Source: Hydractinia symbiolongicarpus (Eukaryota > Cnidaria > Hydrozoa > Anthoathecata > Hydractiniidae). Taken from it: a stretch of 64,000 bases of DNA. How positions within the stretch are numbered: the stretch's first letter is position 1; each line of letters opens with the position of its first letter. The DNA lies in assembly GCF_029227915.1 (NCBI RefSeq), contig NC_079878.1, positions 28,237,501-28,301,500 on the forward strand, given 5' to 3'. Made by a program: the position numbers and the translations under genes. The notes under the pieces were generated by a model. That model was not told the origin of the DNA, did no database searches, and was given only the letters and a program-made list of their open reading frames with translations. Of the stretch, positions 13,420-23,936 are shown piece by piece.

Positions 13420-15458
13420 GACTGTGGGACTTATTTGAACTGATTCTGGACTGTGACCTTATAAATGTAATTAAAAAGCCAATTGGACTGCAAGAAATAA
13501 CAGTCTTCTTAACTCGACTTAATTGCGGGAACTCAGCGATTACACTGGACCCTGTGGTAGCGCTTCATTTAAACGTTCAGATAAATAAGTCATTTTGTAC
13601 TGTGGAACCAATCCTAGCCGTTAGCGCGCGCTGAAGAAATAGAAACAGTTTCAAATACTACATTTCATTGACTTTCTAACGGTGTTAATCCGTTTGAGTT
13701 ACAACGGTTGCGTCACATATTCGTACTAACAAGTAGTTCGTGATTTTTTTTCCGATATTACTAAGTTGTATCGCTTTTAACAGTGAAACGATTGACTGTG
13801 GGACTTAATTGAACTAAATTTGGACTGTGACCTGATAAATGTGATAAATGAGACAATTGGACTAATAGAAATAACATTCTTCTTAATTTGAAATGATTGC
13901 CGCAACTCAGCCATTACATTGTGCGCTGTGGTAGCGGTTTATTTAAACGATTAGATAAATAAGTCATTTTGTACTGAGAGACCAATCCTAGCCGTTATCG
14001 CACGCTGAACAAATAGAGACAGTTTCAAATACTACATTTCACTGACTTTCTACCGGTGTCAGTCCCTTTGAGTTACAACGTTTGTGTCACATATTCGTAC
14101 CATTATGTATTTAGCGATATTTTTCTCACAGTACTAGGTTGCATCGCTTTTAACAGTGAAACGATTGACTGTGTGACTAAATTAAACTGATTTTGGACTG
14201 TGGCCTTATAATTGTTTTAAGTGAGACAATTGGACTCCAAGAAGTAACATTCTTCTTAATTTCACATGATTGCCGAAACTCAGCGATTACACTGGGCGCT
14301 GTGGTAGCGCTTCATTTAAAAATTAAGATAAAAAGTCATTTTTGACTGTGAGTCCAATCCTAGCTGTTAACGCGCGCTGAAGAAATAGCGACAGCTTTAA
14401 AAACTACATTTCACTGACTTTCTAACGGTGTCAGTCCGTTTGAGTTAAAGCGGTTAGGTCACATATTCGTACCAAAATGTATTTAGCGATATTTTTCTGA
14501 TATTACCAGGCTGCATCGATTTTAACAGTAAAACGATTGACTGTGGGACTTTATTGAACTGATTTTTGTCTTCGATCTTATAAATGTGATAAATGAGACA
14601 ATTGGACTGCAAGAAATAACACTCTTCTTAATTTGACCTGATTGCTGGAATTTACCGATTACACTGGGCGCTGTGGTAGCGCTTCATTTAAGCGTTTAGA
14701 TAAATAAGTCATTTTGTACTGTGGGACCAATCCTAGCCGTTATCGCACGCTGAACATTTCACTGACTTTCTAACGGTGTCAATCCGTTTGAGTTACAACG
14801 GTTGCGTCACACATTCGAACCAACATGTATTTAGTGACTTTTCTCCGATATTACTAAGTTGTATCGCTTTTAACAGTGAAACGATTGACTGTGGGACTCA
14901 ATTTAATTGATTTTAAACTGTGACTTTATAAATGTTATAAGTGAGGCAATTGGACTCCAAGAAATAACAATCTTCCTAATTTGACATGATTGCTTGAACT
15001 CAGCATTTTCACTGGGCGTTGTGGCGGCGCTTTATTTAAAAATTTAGATAAAAAAGCCATTTTTGCACGGTGGGACCTATCGTAGCCGTTATCGCGCGCT
15101 GAAGAAATATAGACAGTTTCAAAAACTCCATTTTAATTGCCTCTCTAGCGGTATCAGTCTGTTTCAATTACAACGGTTCCGTCACATATTCGTACCAACG
15201 TGTATTTATTGATTTTTTTCCGATATTACTAAGTTGTATTGCTTTTAACAGTGAATTTTAGATAAATAAGTTATTTTTTGCTGTGGGACCAATCCCGGCT
15301 GTTAGCACGCACTGAATAAATAGGAACACGTTCAAAAACTACATTTCATTGACTTTGTAACGGTATAGTATAAATCAGTTTGAGTTACAACAGTTGCCTC
15401 ACATAGCGATATTATTCGGATATTACTAGGCTGCATCGCTTTTAACAGTGAAACGATT
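13420..15458. repeat. Scarred HOR derivative, second copy, 2039 of 2412 bp
   Basis: This copy repeats 11008-13046 with the same deletions and switches at exactly +2412. Starts: M1 13420, M2 13794, M3 14167, M4 14539 (same 25 bp deletion near 14755), M5 14887, M7 remnant from about 15256. Private base changes are also shared, for example ACTGAGAGACC (11574, 13974) and CTCACAGTAC (11712, 14125). M8 is missing: at 15459 the array passes to a different monomer. Confidence 0.93.
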
Positions 15459-15634
15459 GACTGTGGAACTTAATTAAACTGATTTTTGACTTTGACCTCG
15501 TAAATGTGATAAATGAGACAATTGGACCCAAGAAATAACACTCTTCTTAATTTGACATGATTGCTGGAATTTACCGATTACACAGGGCCCTGTGATAGCG
15601 CTTCAGGTGTATCGCTTTTACCAGTGAAACGATT
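15459..15634. repeat. Truncated 176 bp monomer at the A/B boundary
   Basis: This monomer begins normally (GACTGTGGAACTTAATTAAAC) and runs to GCGCTTCA near 15604. It then joins directly to the last ~30 bp of a monomer (GTGTATCGCTTTTACCAGTG). About 200 bp are missing. It lies at the point where the region A HOR stops, so it may mark the exchange that joined the two array types. Confidence 0.88.
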
Positions 15635-16007
15635 GACTGTGGGACTTAATAGAACTAAATTTGGACTGTGACCTGATAAATGTGATAAATGAGACAATTG
15701 GACTCATAGAAATAACATTCTTCTTAATTTGAAGTGATTGCCGCAACTCAGCCATTACATTGTGCGCTGTGGTAGCGGTTCATTTAAACGTTTAGATAAA
15801 TAAGTCATTTTGTACTGTGGGACCAATCCTAGCCGTTATCGCACGCTGAACAAAGAGAGACAGTTTCAAATACTACATTCCACTGACTTTCTGTCGGTGT
15901 CAGTCCCTTTGAGTTACAACGTTTGTGTCACATATTCGTACCATTATGTATTTAGCGATATTTTTCTGATAATACTAGGTTGCAACGCTTTTAGCAGTGA
16001 AACTATT

Positions 16008-16751
16008 GACTGTGGAACTTAATTGAACTGATTTTTGACTTTGACCTCATAAATGTCATAATTGAGACAATTGGACCCAAGAAATAACACTCTTCTTAAT
16101 TTGACATGATTGCTGGAATTTACCGATTCCACTGGGCGCTGTGATAGCGCTTCATTTAAACGTTTAGATAAATAAGTCATTTTGTACTTTGAGACCAATC
16201 CTAGCCGTTAGCGCGCGCTGAAGAAAGAGAGACAGTTTCAAATACTACATTTCATTGACTTTCTAACGGTGTCAATCCGTTTGAGATACAACGGTTGCGT
16301 CACACATTCGAACCAACATGTATTTAGTGACTTTTCTCCGATATTACTAAGTTGTATCGCTTTTAACAGTGAAACGATTGACTGTGGGACTCAATGTAAT
16401 TGATTTTTGACTTTGATCTCATAAATGTGATAAATGAGACAATTGGACCCAAGAAATAACACTCTTCTTAATTTGACATGATTGCTGGAATTTACCGATT
16501 ACACTGGGCGATGTGATAGCGGTTCATTTAAACGTTTAGAAAAATAAGTCATTTTGTACTTTGAGACCAATCCTAGCCGTTAGCGCGCGCTGAAGAAAGA
16601 GAGACAGTTTCAAATACTACATTTCATTGACTTTCTAACGGTGTCAATCCGTTTGAGTTAACACGGTTGCGTCACACATTCGAACCAACATGTATTTAGT
16701 GACTTTTCTCCGATATTACTAAGTTGTATCGCTTTTAACAGTGAAACGATT
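16008..16751. repeat. Two adjacent near-identical monomers (local single-monomer duplication)
   Basis: Monomers 16008-16379 and 16380-16751 (372 bp each) share GGACCCAAGAAATAACACTC, the rare TACTTTGAGACCAATCC centre and the GAAAGAGAGACAG tail. Elsewhere in the window neighbouring monomers belong to different types, so this pair looks like a one-monomer duplication or local conversion. Confidence 0.8.
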
Positions 16752-17498
16752 GACTGTGGGACTCAACTTAATTGATTTTGGACTGTGACTTTATAAATGT
16801 TATAAGTGAGACAATTGGACTATAAGAATTAACAATCTTCCTAATCTGACATGTTTGCTTAAACTCAGCATTTTCACTGGGCCCTGCGGCGGCGCTTTAT
16901 TTAAAAATTTAGAATAAAAAGTCATTTTTGCACGGTGGGACTAACCGTAGCCGTTATTTCGCGCAGAAGAAATAGAGACATTTTCAAAAACTCTATTTAA
17001 TTGACTTTCTAACGGTATCAGTCTGTTTGAATTACAACGGTTCCGTCACATATTCGTACCATCATGTACGAAACGATATTTTTCCGATATTACCAGGTTG
17101 CATCCCTTTTAACAGGAAAACGGTTGACTGTGGGACTTAATTGAACCGATTTTCGTCTTTGATCGTATCAATGTGATAAATGAGACAATTGGAATCCAAG
17201 AAAAAACATTCTTCTTAGCTCGACATGATTGCTGGAATTCAGCGATTACACTGGGCGCTGTGGTAGCGCTTCATTTGAAAATTTAGATAAAAAAGTTATT
17301 TTTTACTGTGGTACCAATCCTGGCCGTTAGCACGCGCTGAATAAATAGGAACAGTTTCAAAAACTACATTTCATTGACCTTCTAACAGTATAAATCCGTT
17401 TGAGTTACAACGGTTGCATCACATATTCGTACCAACATGTATTTAGCGATATTTTTCTCGCATTACTAGGTTGCATCGCTTTTAACAGTGAAACTATT

Positions 17499-17812
17499 GA
17501 CTGTGGGACTAAATTGAACAGATTTTTGACTGTGGCCTTATAAGTTTTTTAAGTGAAACAATTGGACTCTAAGAAGTAACATTCTTCTTAATTTGACATG
17601 GTTGACAAAAATCAGCGATTACACTGGGCGCTGTGGTAGCGCTTCATTTAAAAATTTAGATAAATAAACTATTTTTTAATGTGGTACCAATCCTGGCCGT
17701 TAGCACGCACTGAATAAATAGGAACAGTTTCATCACATATTCGTACCAACACGTATTTAGCGATATTATTCGGATATTACTAGGTTGCATCGCTTTTAAC
17801 AGTGCAACGCTT
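17499..17812. repeat. Chimeric monomer with 59 bp deletion
   Basis: The head is M3/Y-like (GGGACTAAATTGAACAG) and the tail is M7-like (GCACGCACTGAATAAATAGG). Compared with its relatives it lacks 59 bp, from after CAGTTTCA to before TCACATATTCG near 17732, leaving 314 bp. The two ends of the lost segment share only the dinucleotide CA. Confidence 0.85.
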
Positions 17813-19305
17813 GACTGTAGGACATAATTGAACTGATCTTTGACTTTGACCTTATAAATGTGATAAATGAGCCAGTTGGACAACAAGAAATAACATTTTT
17901 CTTAATTTGACATGATTGCTGGAACTCAGCGATTACACTGGGTGCTGTGGTAGCGCTTCATTTAAAAATTTAGATAAATAAGTTAGTTTTTACTGTGGTA
18001 CCAATCCTAGCCGTTAGCACGCGCAGAATAAATAAGAACAGTTTCAAAAACTACATTTCATTGACCTTCTAACGGTATAAATCCGTTTGAGTTACAACGG
18101 TTGCATCACATATTCGTCCCAACATGTATTTAGCGATATTATTCGGATATTACTAAGTTAGATCGCTTTTAACAGTGAAATGATTGACTGTAGGACTCAA
18201 TTGAACTGATTTAGGACTGTGACTTTATAAATTTTATAAGTGAGACAATTGGACTCCAAGAATTAACAATCTTCCTAATCTGACATGATTGCTTAAACTC
18301 AGCATTTTCACTGGGCGCTGTGGCGGCGCTTTATTTAAAAATTTAGAATAAAAAGTCACTTTTGCACGGTGGGACCAATCGTAGCCCTTATCTCGCGCTG
18401 AAGAAATAGAGACATTTTCAAAAACTCTATTTAATTGACTTTCTAACGGTATCAGTATGTTTCAATTACAACGGTTGCATCACATATTCGTACCAACATG
18501 TATTCAGCGATATTATTCGGGTTTTACTAGGTTGCATCGCTTTTAACAGTGCAACGTTTGACTGTGGGACATAATTGAACTGATCTTGGACTTTGACCTT
18601 ATAAATGTGATAAATGAGCCAGTTGGACTACAAGAAATAACATTTTTCTTAATTTGACATGATTGCTGGAACTCAGCGATTACACTGGTCGCTGTGGTAG
18701 CGCTTTGTTTAAAAATTTAGATAAATAAGTTAATTTTTACTGTGGGACCAATCCTAGCCGATCGCGCGCACTGAAGAAATAGAGACAGTTTCAAATACTA
18801 CATTTCATTGAATTTCTAACAGCGTCAATCTATTTGAGTTACAACGGTTGCGTCACACATTCGTACCAACATGTATTTAGCGATATTTTTCTCACATTAC
18901 TAGGTTGCATCGCTTTTAACAGTGAAACCATTGACTGTGGGAATAAATTGAACTGATTTTTGACTGTGGCCTTATAAGTGTTTTAAGTGAAACAATTGGA
19001 CTCTAAGAAGTAACATTCTTCTTAATTTGACATGATTGACAAAACTCACCGATTACACTGGGCGCTGTGGTAGCGCTTCATTTAAAAATTTAGATAAATA
19101 AGTTATTTTTTAATGTGGTACCAATCCTGCCCGTTAGCACGCGCTAAATAAATAGGAACAGTTTCAAAAACTACATTTCATTGACCTCCTAATGGTATAA
19201 ATCCGTTTGAGTTACAACGGTTGCATCACATATTCGTACCAACATGTATTTAGCGATATTATTGGGATATTACTAGGTTGCATCGCTTTTAACAGTAAAA
19301 CGATT

Positions 19306-19840
19306 GACTGTGGGACTTAATTGATCTGATTATTGACTTTCATCTTATAAATGTGATAAATGAAACAATTGGACTGCAAGAAATAACATTCTTCTTAACT
19401 CGACATAATTGCCGGAACTCAGCGATTACACTGGACCCTGTGGTAGCGCTTCATTTAAAAATTTAGATAAATAAGTCTTTTTTTAGTGTGGGACCAATCC
19501 TGGCGTTAGCACGCGCCGAAAAAATAGAGACATTCTCAAAAACTACATTTCATTGATTTCTTGGCGTTATCAGTCCGCCTCAGTTATAACGGTTGTGTCA
19601 CATATTCGTAACAACATGTATTTAGCGATATTTTTCTCACATTTTGACTGTAGGACCAATCCTAGCCGTTAGCGCGCGCTGAAGAAATAGGGACAGTTTC
19701 AAAAACTAGATTTCACTGACTTTCTAACGGTGTCAGCCCGTTTGAGTTAAACCAGTTGGCTCATATATTCGTACCAAAATGTATTTAGCCATATTATTCG
19801 GATATTACTAGCTTGCATCGCTTTTAACAGTGCAACGCTT
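19306..19840. repeat. Fused monomer pair (535 bp) with ~211 bp deletion
   Basis: An X-like monomer runs to TTTTTCTCACATT near 19643 and then joins TTGACTGTAGGACC, the mid-point of a Y-like monomer. Two monomers would be about 746 bp, so about 211 bp are missing. The undeleted counterpart is visible at 21550-21900, where the same X tail is followed by a full Y monomer with the same AAATAGGGACAG variant. Confidence 0.87.
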
Positions 19841-20585
19841 GACTGCGGGACATAATTGGACTGATCTTGGACTTTTACCTCATAAATGTGATAAATGAGA
19901 CAATTGGACCTAAGAAATAACACTCTTCTTAATTTGATATGATTGCTGGAATTTACCGATTACACTGGTCGCTGTGGTAGCGCTTCATCTAGATGTATAG
20001 ATAAATAAGTCATTTTTTACTGTGGGACCAATCCTAGCCGTTCGCGCGCACTGAAGAAATAGAGACAGTTTCAAATACTACATTTCATTGACTTTCTAAC
20101 AGCGTCAATCTATTTGAGTTACAACGGTTGCGTCACACATTCGTACCAACATGTATTTAGTGACTTTTTTCCGATATTACTAAGTTGTATCCCTTTTTAT
20201 CATTGAAACGATTGACTGTGGGACTTAATTGAACTGACTCTGGACTGTGACCTTATAAATGTGATAAAAAGGCCAATTGGATTTCAAGGAATAACATTCT
20301 TTTTAACTTGACATGATTGCTGGAACTCAGCGATTACACTCGGCGCTGTGGTAGCGCTTCACTTAAAATTTCAATAAAAATTTCATTTTTTACTGTGGGA
20401 CCAATTCAAACTGTTATCGCGCGCTGAAGAAATAGTGACAATTTCAAAAAGTACATTTTATTGACTTTCTAACGGTGTCACTCCGTTTGAGTTACAGCGG
20501 TTGGGGCACATATTTTTAGAAACATGTATTTAGTGATGTTTTTCTGATATTACTAGGTTGCATCGCTTATAACAGTAAAACGATT

Positions 20586-22446
20586 GACTGTGGGACTTAA
20601 TTGAACTGATTATTGACTTTCATCTTATAAATGGGATAAATGAAACAATTGGACTGCAAGAAATAACATTCTTCTTAACTCGACATAATTGCCGGAACTC
20701 AGCGATTACACTGGACCCTGTGGTAGCGCTTCATTTAAAAATTTAGATAAAAAAGTCTTTTTTTAGTGTGGGACCAATCCTGGCGTTAGCACGCGCCGAA
20801 AAAATAGAGACATTCTCAAAAACTACATTTCATTGATTTCTTGGCGTTATCAGTCCGCCTCAGTTATAACGGTTGTGTCACATATTCGTACCAACATGTA
20901 TTTAGCGATATTTTTCTCACATTACTAGGTTGCATCGCTTTTAACAGTGAAAACATTGACTGTGGGACTAAATTGAACTGATTTTTGATGTGGCCTTATA
21001 AGTGTTTTAAGTGAAACAATTGGACTCTAAGAAGTAACATTCTTCTTAATTTGACATGATTGACAAAACTCAGCGATTACACTGGGCGCTGTGGCAGCGC
21101 TTCATTTAAAAATTTAGATAAATAAGTTATTTTTTAATGTGGTACCAATCCTGCCCGTTAGCACGCGCTAAATAAATAAGAACAGTTTCAAAAACTACAT
21201 TTCATTGACCTTCTAATGGTATAAATCCGTTTGAGTTACAACGGTTGCATCACATATTCGTACCAACATGTATTTAGCGATATTATTGGGATATTACTAG
21301 GTTGCATCGCTTTTAACAGTAAAACGATTGACTGTGGGACTTAATTGATCTGATTATTGACTTTCATCTTATAAATGTGATAAATGAATCAATTGGACTG
21401 CAAGAAATAACATTCTTCTTAACTCGACATAATTGCCGGAACTAAGCGATTACACTGGACCCTGTGGTAGCGCTTCATTTAAAAATTTAGATAAATAAGT
21501 CTTTTTTTACTGTGGGACCAATCCCAACCGTTATCGCGCGCTGAAGAAATAGTGACAATTTTAAAAACTACATTTCATTGATTTCTTGGCGTTATCAGTC
21601 CGCCTCAGTTATAACGGTTGTGTCACATATTCGTAACAACATGTATTTAGCGATATTTTTCTCACATTACTAGGTTGCATCGCTTTTAACAGTGAAAACA
21701 TTGACTGTGGTACTAAATTGAACTGATTTTTGACTGTGGGCTTATAAGTGTTTTAAGTGAGACAATTGGACTATAAGAAGTAACATTCTTCTTAATTTGA
21801 CATGATTGACGAAACTCAGCGATTACACTGGGCGCTGTGGTAGCGCTTTATTTAAAAATTAGGAAAAAAAAGTCATTTTTGACTGTGGGACCAATCCTAG
21901 CCGTTAGCGCGCGCTGAAGAAATAGGGACAGTTTCAAAAACTAGATTTCACTGACTTTCTAACGGTGTAAGTCCGTTTGAGTTAAACCAGTTGGGTCATA
22001 TATTCGTACCAAAATGTATTTAGCCATATTATTCGGATATTACTAGGTTGCATCGCTCTTAACAGTGCAACGCTTGACTGCGGGACATAATTGAGCTGAT
22101 CTTGGACTTTTACCTCATAAATGTGATAAATGAGACAATTGGACCTAAGAAATAACACTCTTCTTAATTTGACATGATTGCTAAAATTTACCGATTACAC
22201 TGGTCGCTGTGGTAGCGCTTCATCTAGATGTTTAGATAAATAAGTCATTTTTTACTGTGGGACCAATCCTAGCCGTTCGCGCGCACTGAAGAAATAGTGA
22301 CAATTTCAAAAAGTACATTTATTGACTTTCTAACGGTGTCAGTCCGTTTGAGTTACAGCGGTTGGGGCACATATTTTTAGAAACATGTATTTAGTGATGT
22401 TTTTCTCATATTACTAGGTTGCATCGCTTATAACAGTAAAACGATT
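20586..22446. repeat. 5-monomer HOR of region B, complete copy (1861 bp)
   Basis: Order: X' 20586 (TGATTATTGACTTTCATC, ATGGGATAAATG), Y/M7 chimera 20958 (CCTGCCCGTTAGCACGCGC), X 21330, Y 21703, W 22076 (GACATAATTGAGCTGATC, GCTTCATCTAGATG). The unit restarts at 22447 with the same X' variants. The preceding monomer tails (about 20446 and 22307, with AAAGTACATTT and TTTTTAGAAACATG) also repeat at about +1861. Confidence 0.87.
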
Positions 22447-23564
22447 GAATGTGGGACTTAATTGAACTGATTATTGACTTTCATCTTATAAATGGGATAA
22501 ATGAAACAATTGGACTGCAAGAAATAACATTCTTCTTAACTCGACATAATTGCCGGAACTCAGCGATTACACTGGACCCTGTGGTAGCGCTTCATTTAAA
22601 AATTTAGATAAAAAAGTCTTTTATTAGTGTGGGACCAATCCTGGCGTTAGCACGCGCCGAAAAAATAGAGACATTCTCAAAAACTACATTTCATTGATTT
22701 CTTGGCGTTATCAGTCCGCCTCAGTTATAACGGTTGTGTCACATATTCGTACCAACATGTATTTAGCGATATTTTTCTCACATTACTAGGTTGCATCGCT
22801 TTTAACAGTGAAAACATTGACTGTGGGACTAAATTGAACTGATTTTTGACTGTGGCCTTATAAGTGTTTTAAGTGAAACAATTGGACTCTAAGAAGTAAC
22901 ATTCTTCTTAATTTGACATGATTGACAAAACTCAGCGATTACACTGGGCGCTGTGGTAGCGCTTCATTTAAAAATTTAGATAAATAAGTTATTTTTTAAT
23001 GTGGTATCAATCCTGCCCGTTAGCACGCGCTAAATAAATAGGAACAGTTTCAAAAACTACATTTCATTGACCTTCTAATGGTATAAATCCGTTTGAGTTA
23101 CAACGGTTGCATCACATATTCGTACCAACATGTATTTAGCGATATTATTGGGATATTACTAGGTTGCATCGCTTTTAGCAGTAAAACGATTGACTGTGGG
23201 ACTTAATTGATCTGATTATTGACTTTCATCTTATAAATGTGATAAATGAAACAATTGGACTGCAAGAAAAAACATTCTTCTTAACTCGACATAATTGCCG
23301 GAACTCAGCCATTACACTGGACCCTGTGGTAGCGCTTCATTTAAAAATTTAGATAAATAAGTCTTTTTTTACTGTGGGACCAATCCCAACCGTTATCGCG
23401 CGCTGAAGAAATAGAGACAGTTTCAATTACTACACTTCATTGACTTTCTAACGGTGTCAATCCGTTTGAGTTACAACGGTTGCCTCACACATTCGTACTA
23501 ACATGTATTTAGTGACTTTTTTCCGATATTACTAAGTTGTATCGATTTTAACAGTGAAACGACT
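22447..23564. repeat. 5-monomer HOR of region B, second copy, truncated after three monomers
   Basis: X' 22447, Y/M7 chimera 22819 and X 23192 repeat the first three monomers of the unit starting at 20586. Correspondence stops near 23400, where the X monomer acquires a different tail (GTTTCAATTACTACACTTC). The next monomer, at 23565, is of an M4-like type. An earlier, broken trace of the same order (Y/M7, fused X/Y, W) is visible at 18933-20213. Confidence 0.83.
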
Positions 23565-23936
23565 GACTGTGGCACCTAATTGAACTGATTTTTGACTGTG
23601 ACCTCATAAATGTGATAAATAAGACAATTGGACACAAGAAATAACACTCTTCCTGATTTGATATGATTGCTGGAATTTACCGATTACACTGGGCGCTGTG
23701 GTAGCGCTTCATTTAAACGTTTAGATAAATAAGACATTTTGTACTGTGGGACCAATCCTAGCCGTTAGAGCGCGCTGAAGAAATAGAGACAGTTTCAATT
23801 ACTACACTTCATTGACTTTCTAACGGTGTCAATCCGTTTGAGTTACAACGGTTGCCTCACACATTCGTACTAACATGTATTTAGTGACTTTTTTCCGATA
23901 TTACTAAGTTGTATCGCTTTTAACAGTGAAACGATT
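23400..23936. repeat. Same monomer tail in two consecutive monomers of different head type
   Basis: About 165 bp starting CGCTGAAGAAATAGAGACAG at 23401 recurs nearly unchanged from 23773, 372 bp later. It includes the private variants TTTCAATTACTACACTTC, GTTGCCTCACAC and CGTACTAACATG. The heads of the two monomers (23192 X-type, 23565 M4-like) are unrelated in type. This indicates exchange or conversion limited to part of a monomer. Confidence 0.82.

Larger units (their letters stand above)
1..15458. repeat. Region A: array built from an 8-monomer HOR (M1-M8)
   Basis: Eight distinguishable monomer types follow in fixed order. The types differ from one another at many positions, while the same type in successive HOR copies differs at only a few. 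Diagnostic features include M1 (CTTATTTGAACTGATTCTGG head), M3 (TGTGTGACTAAATTAAAC head, TTTTAAGTGAGAC), M5 (GGGCGTTGTGGCGGCGC) and M6 (GCACTGGATCTTGTGG). M7 is a 362 bp monomer that lacks the normal start motif. Two intact copies at the left are followed by three rearranged copies. The region ends at 15458, where the last copy breaks off into divergent monomers. Confidence 0.93.
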
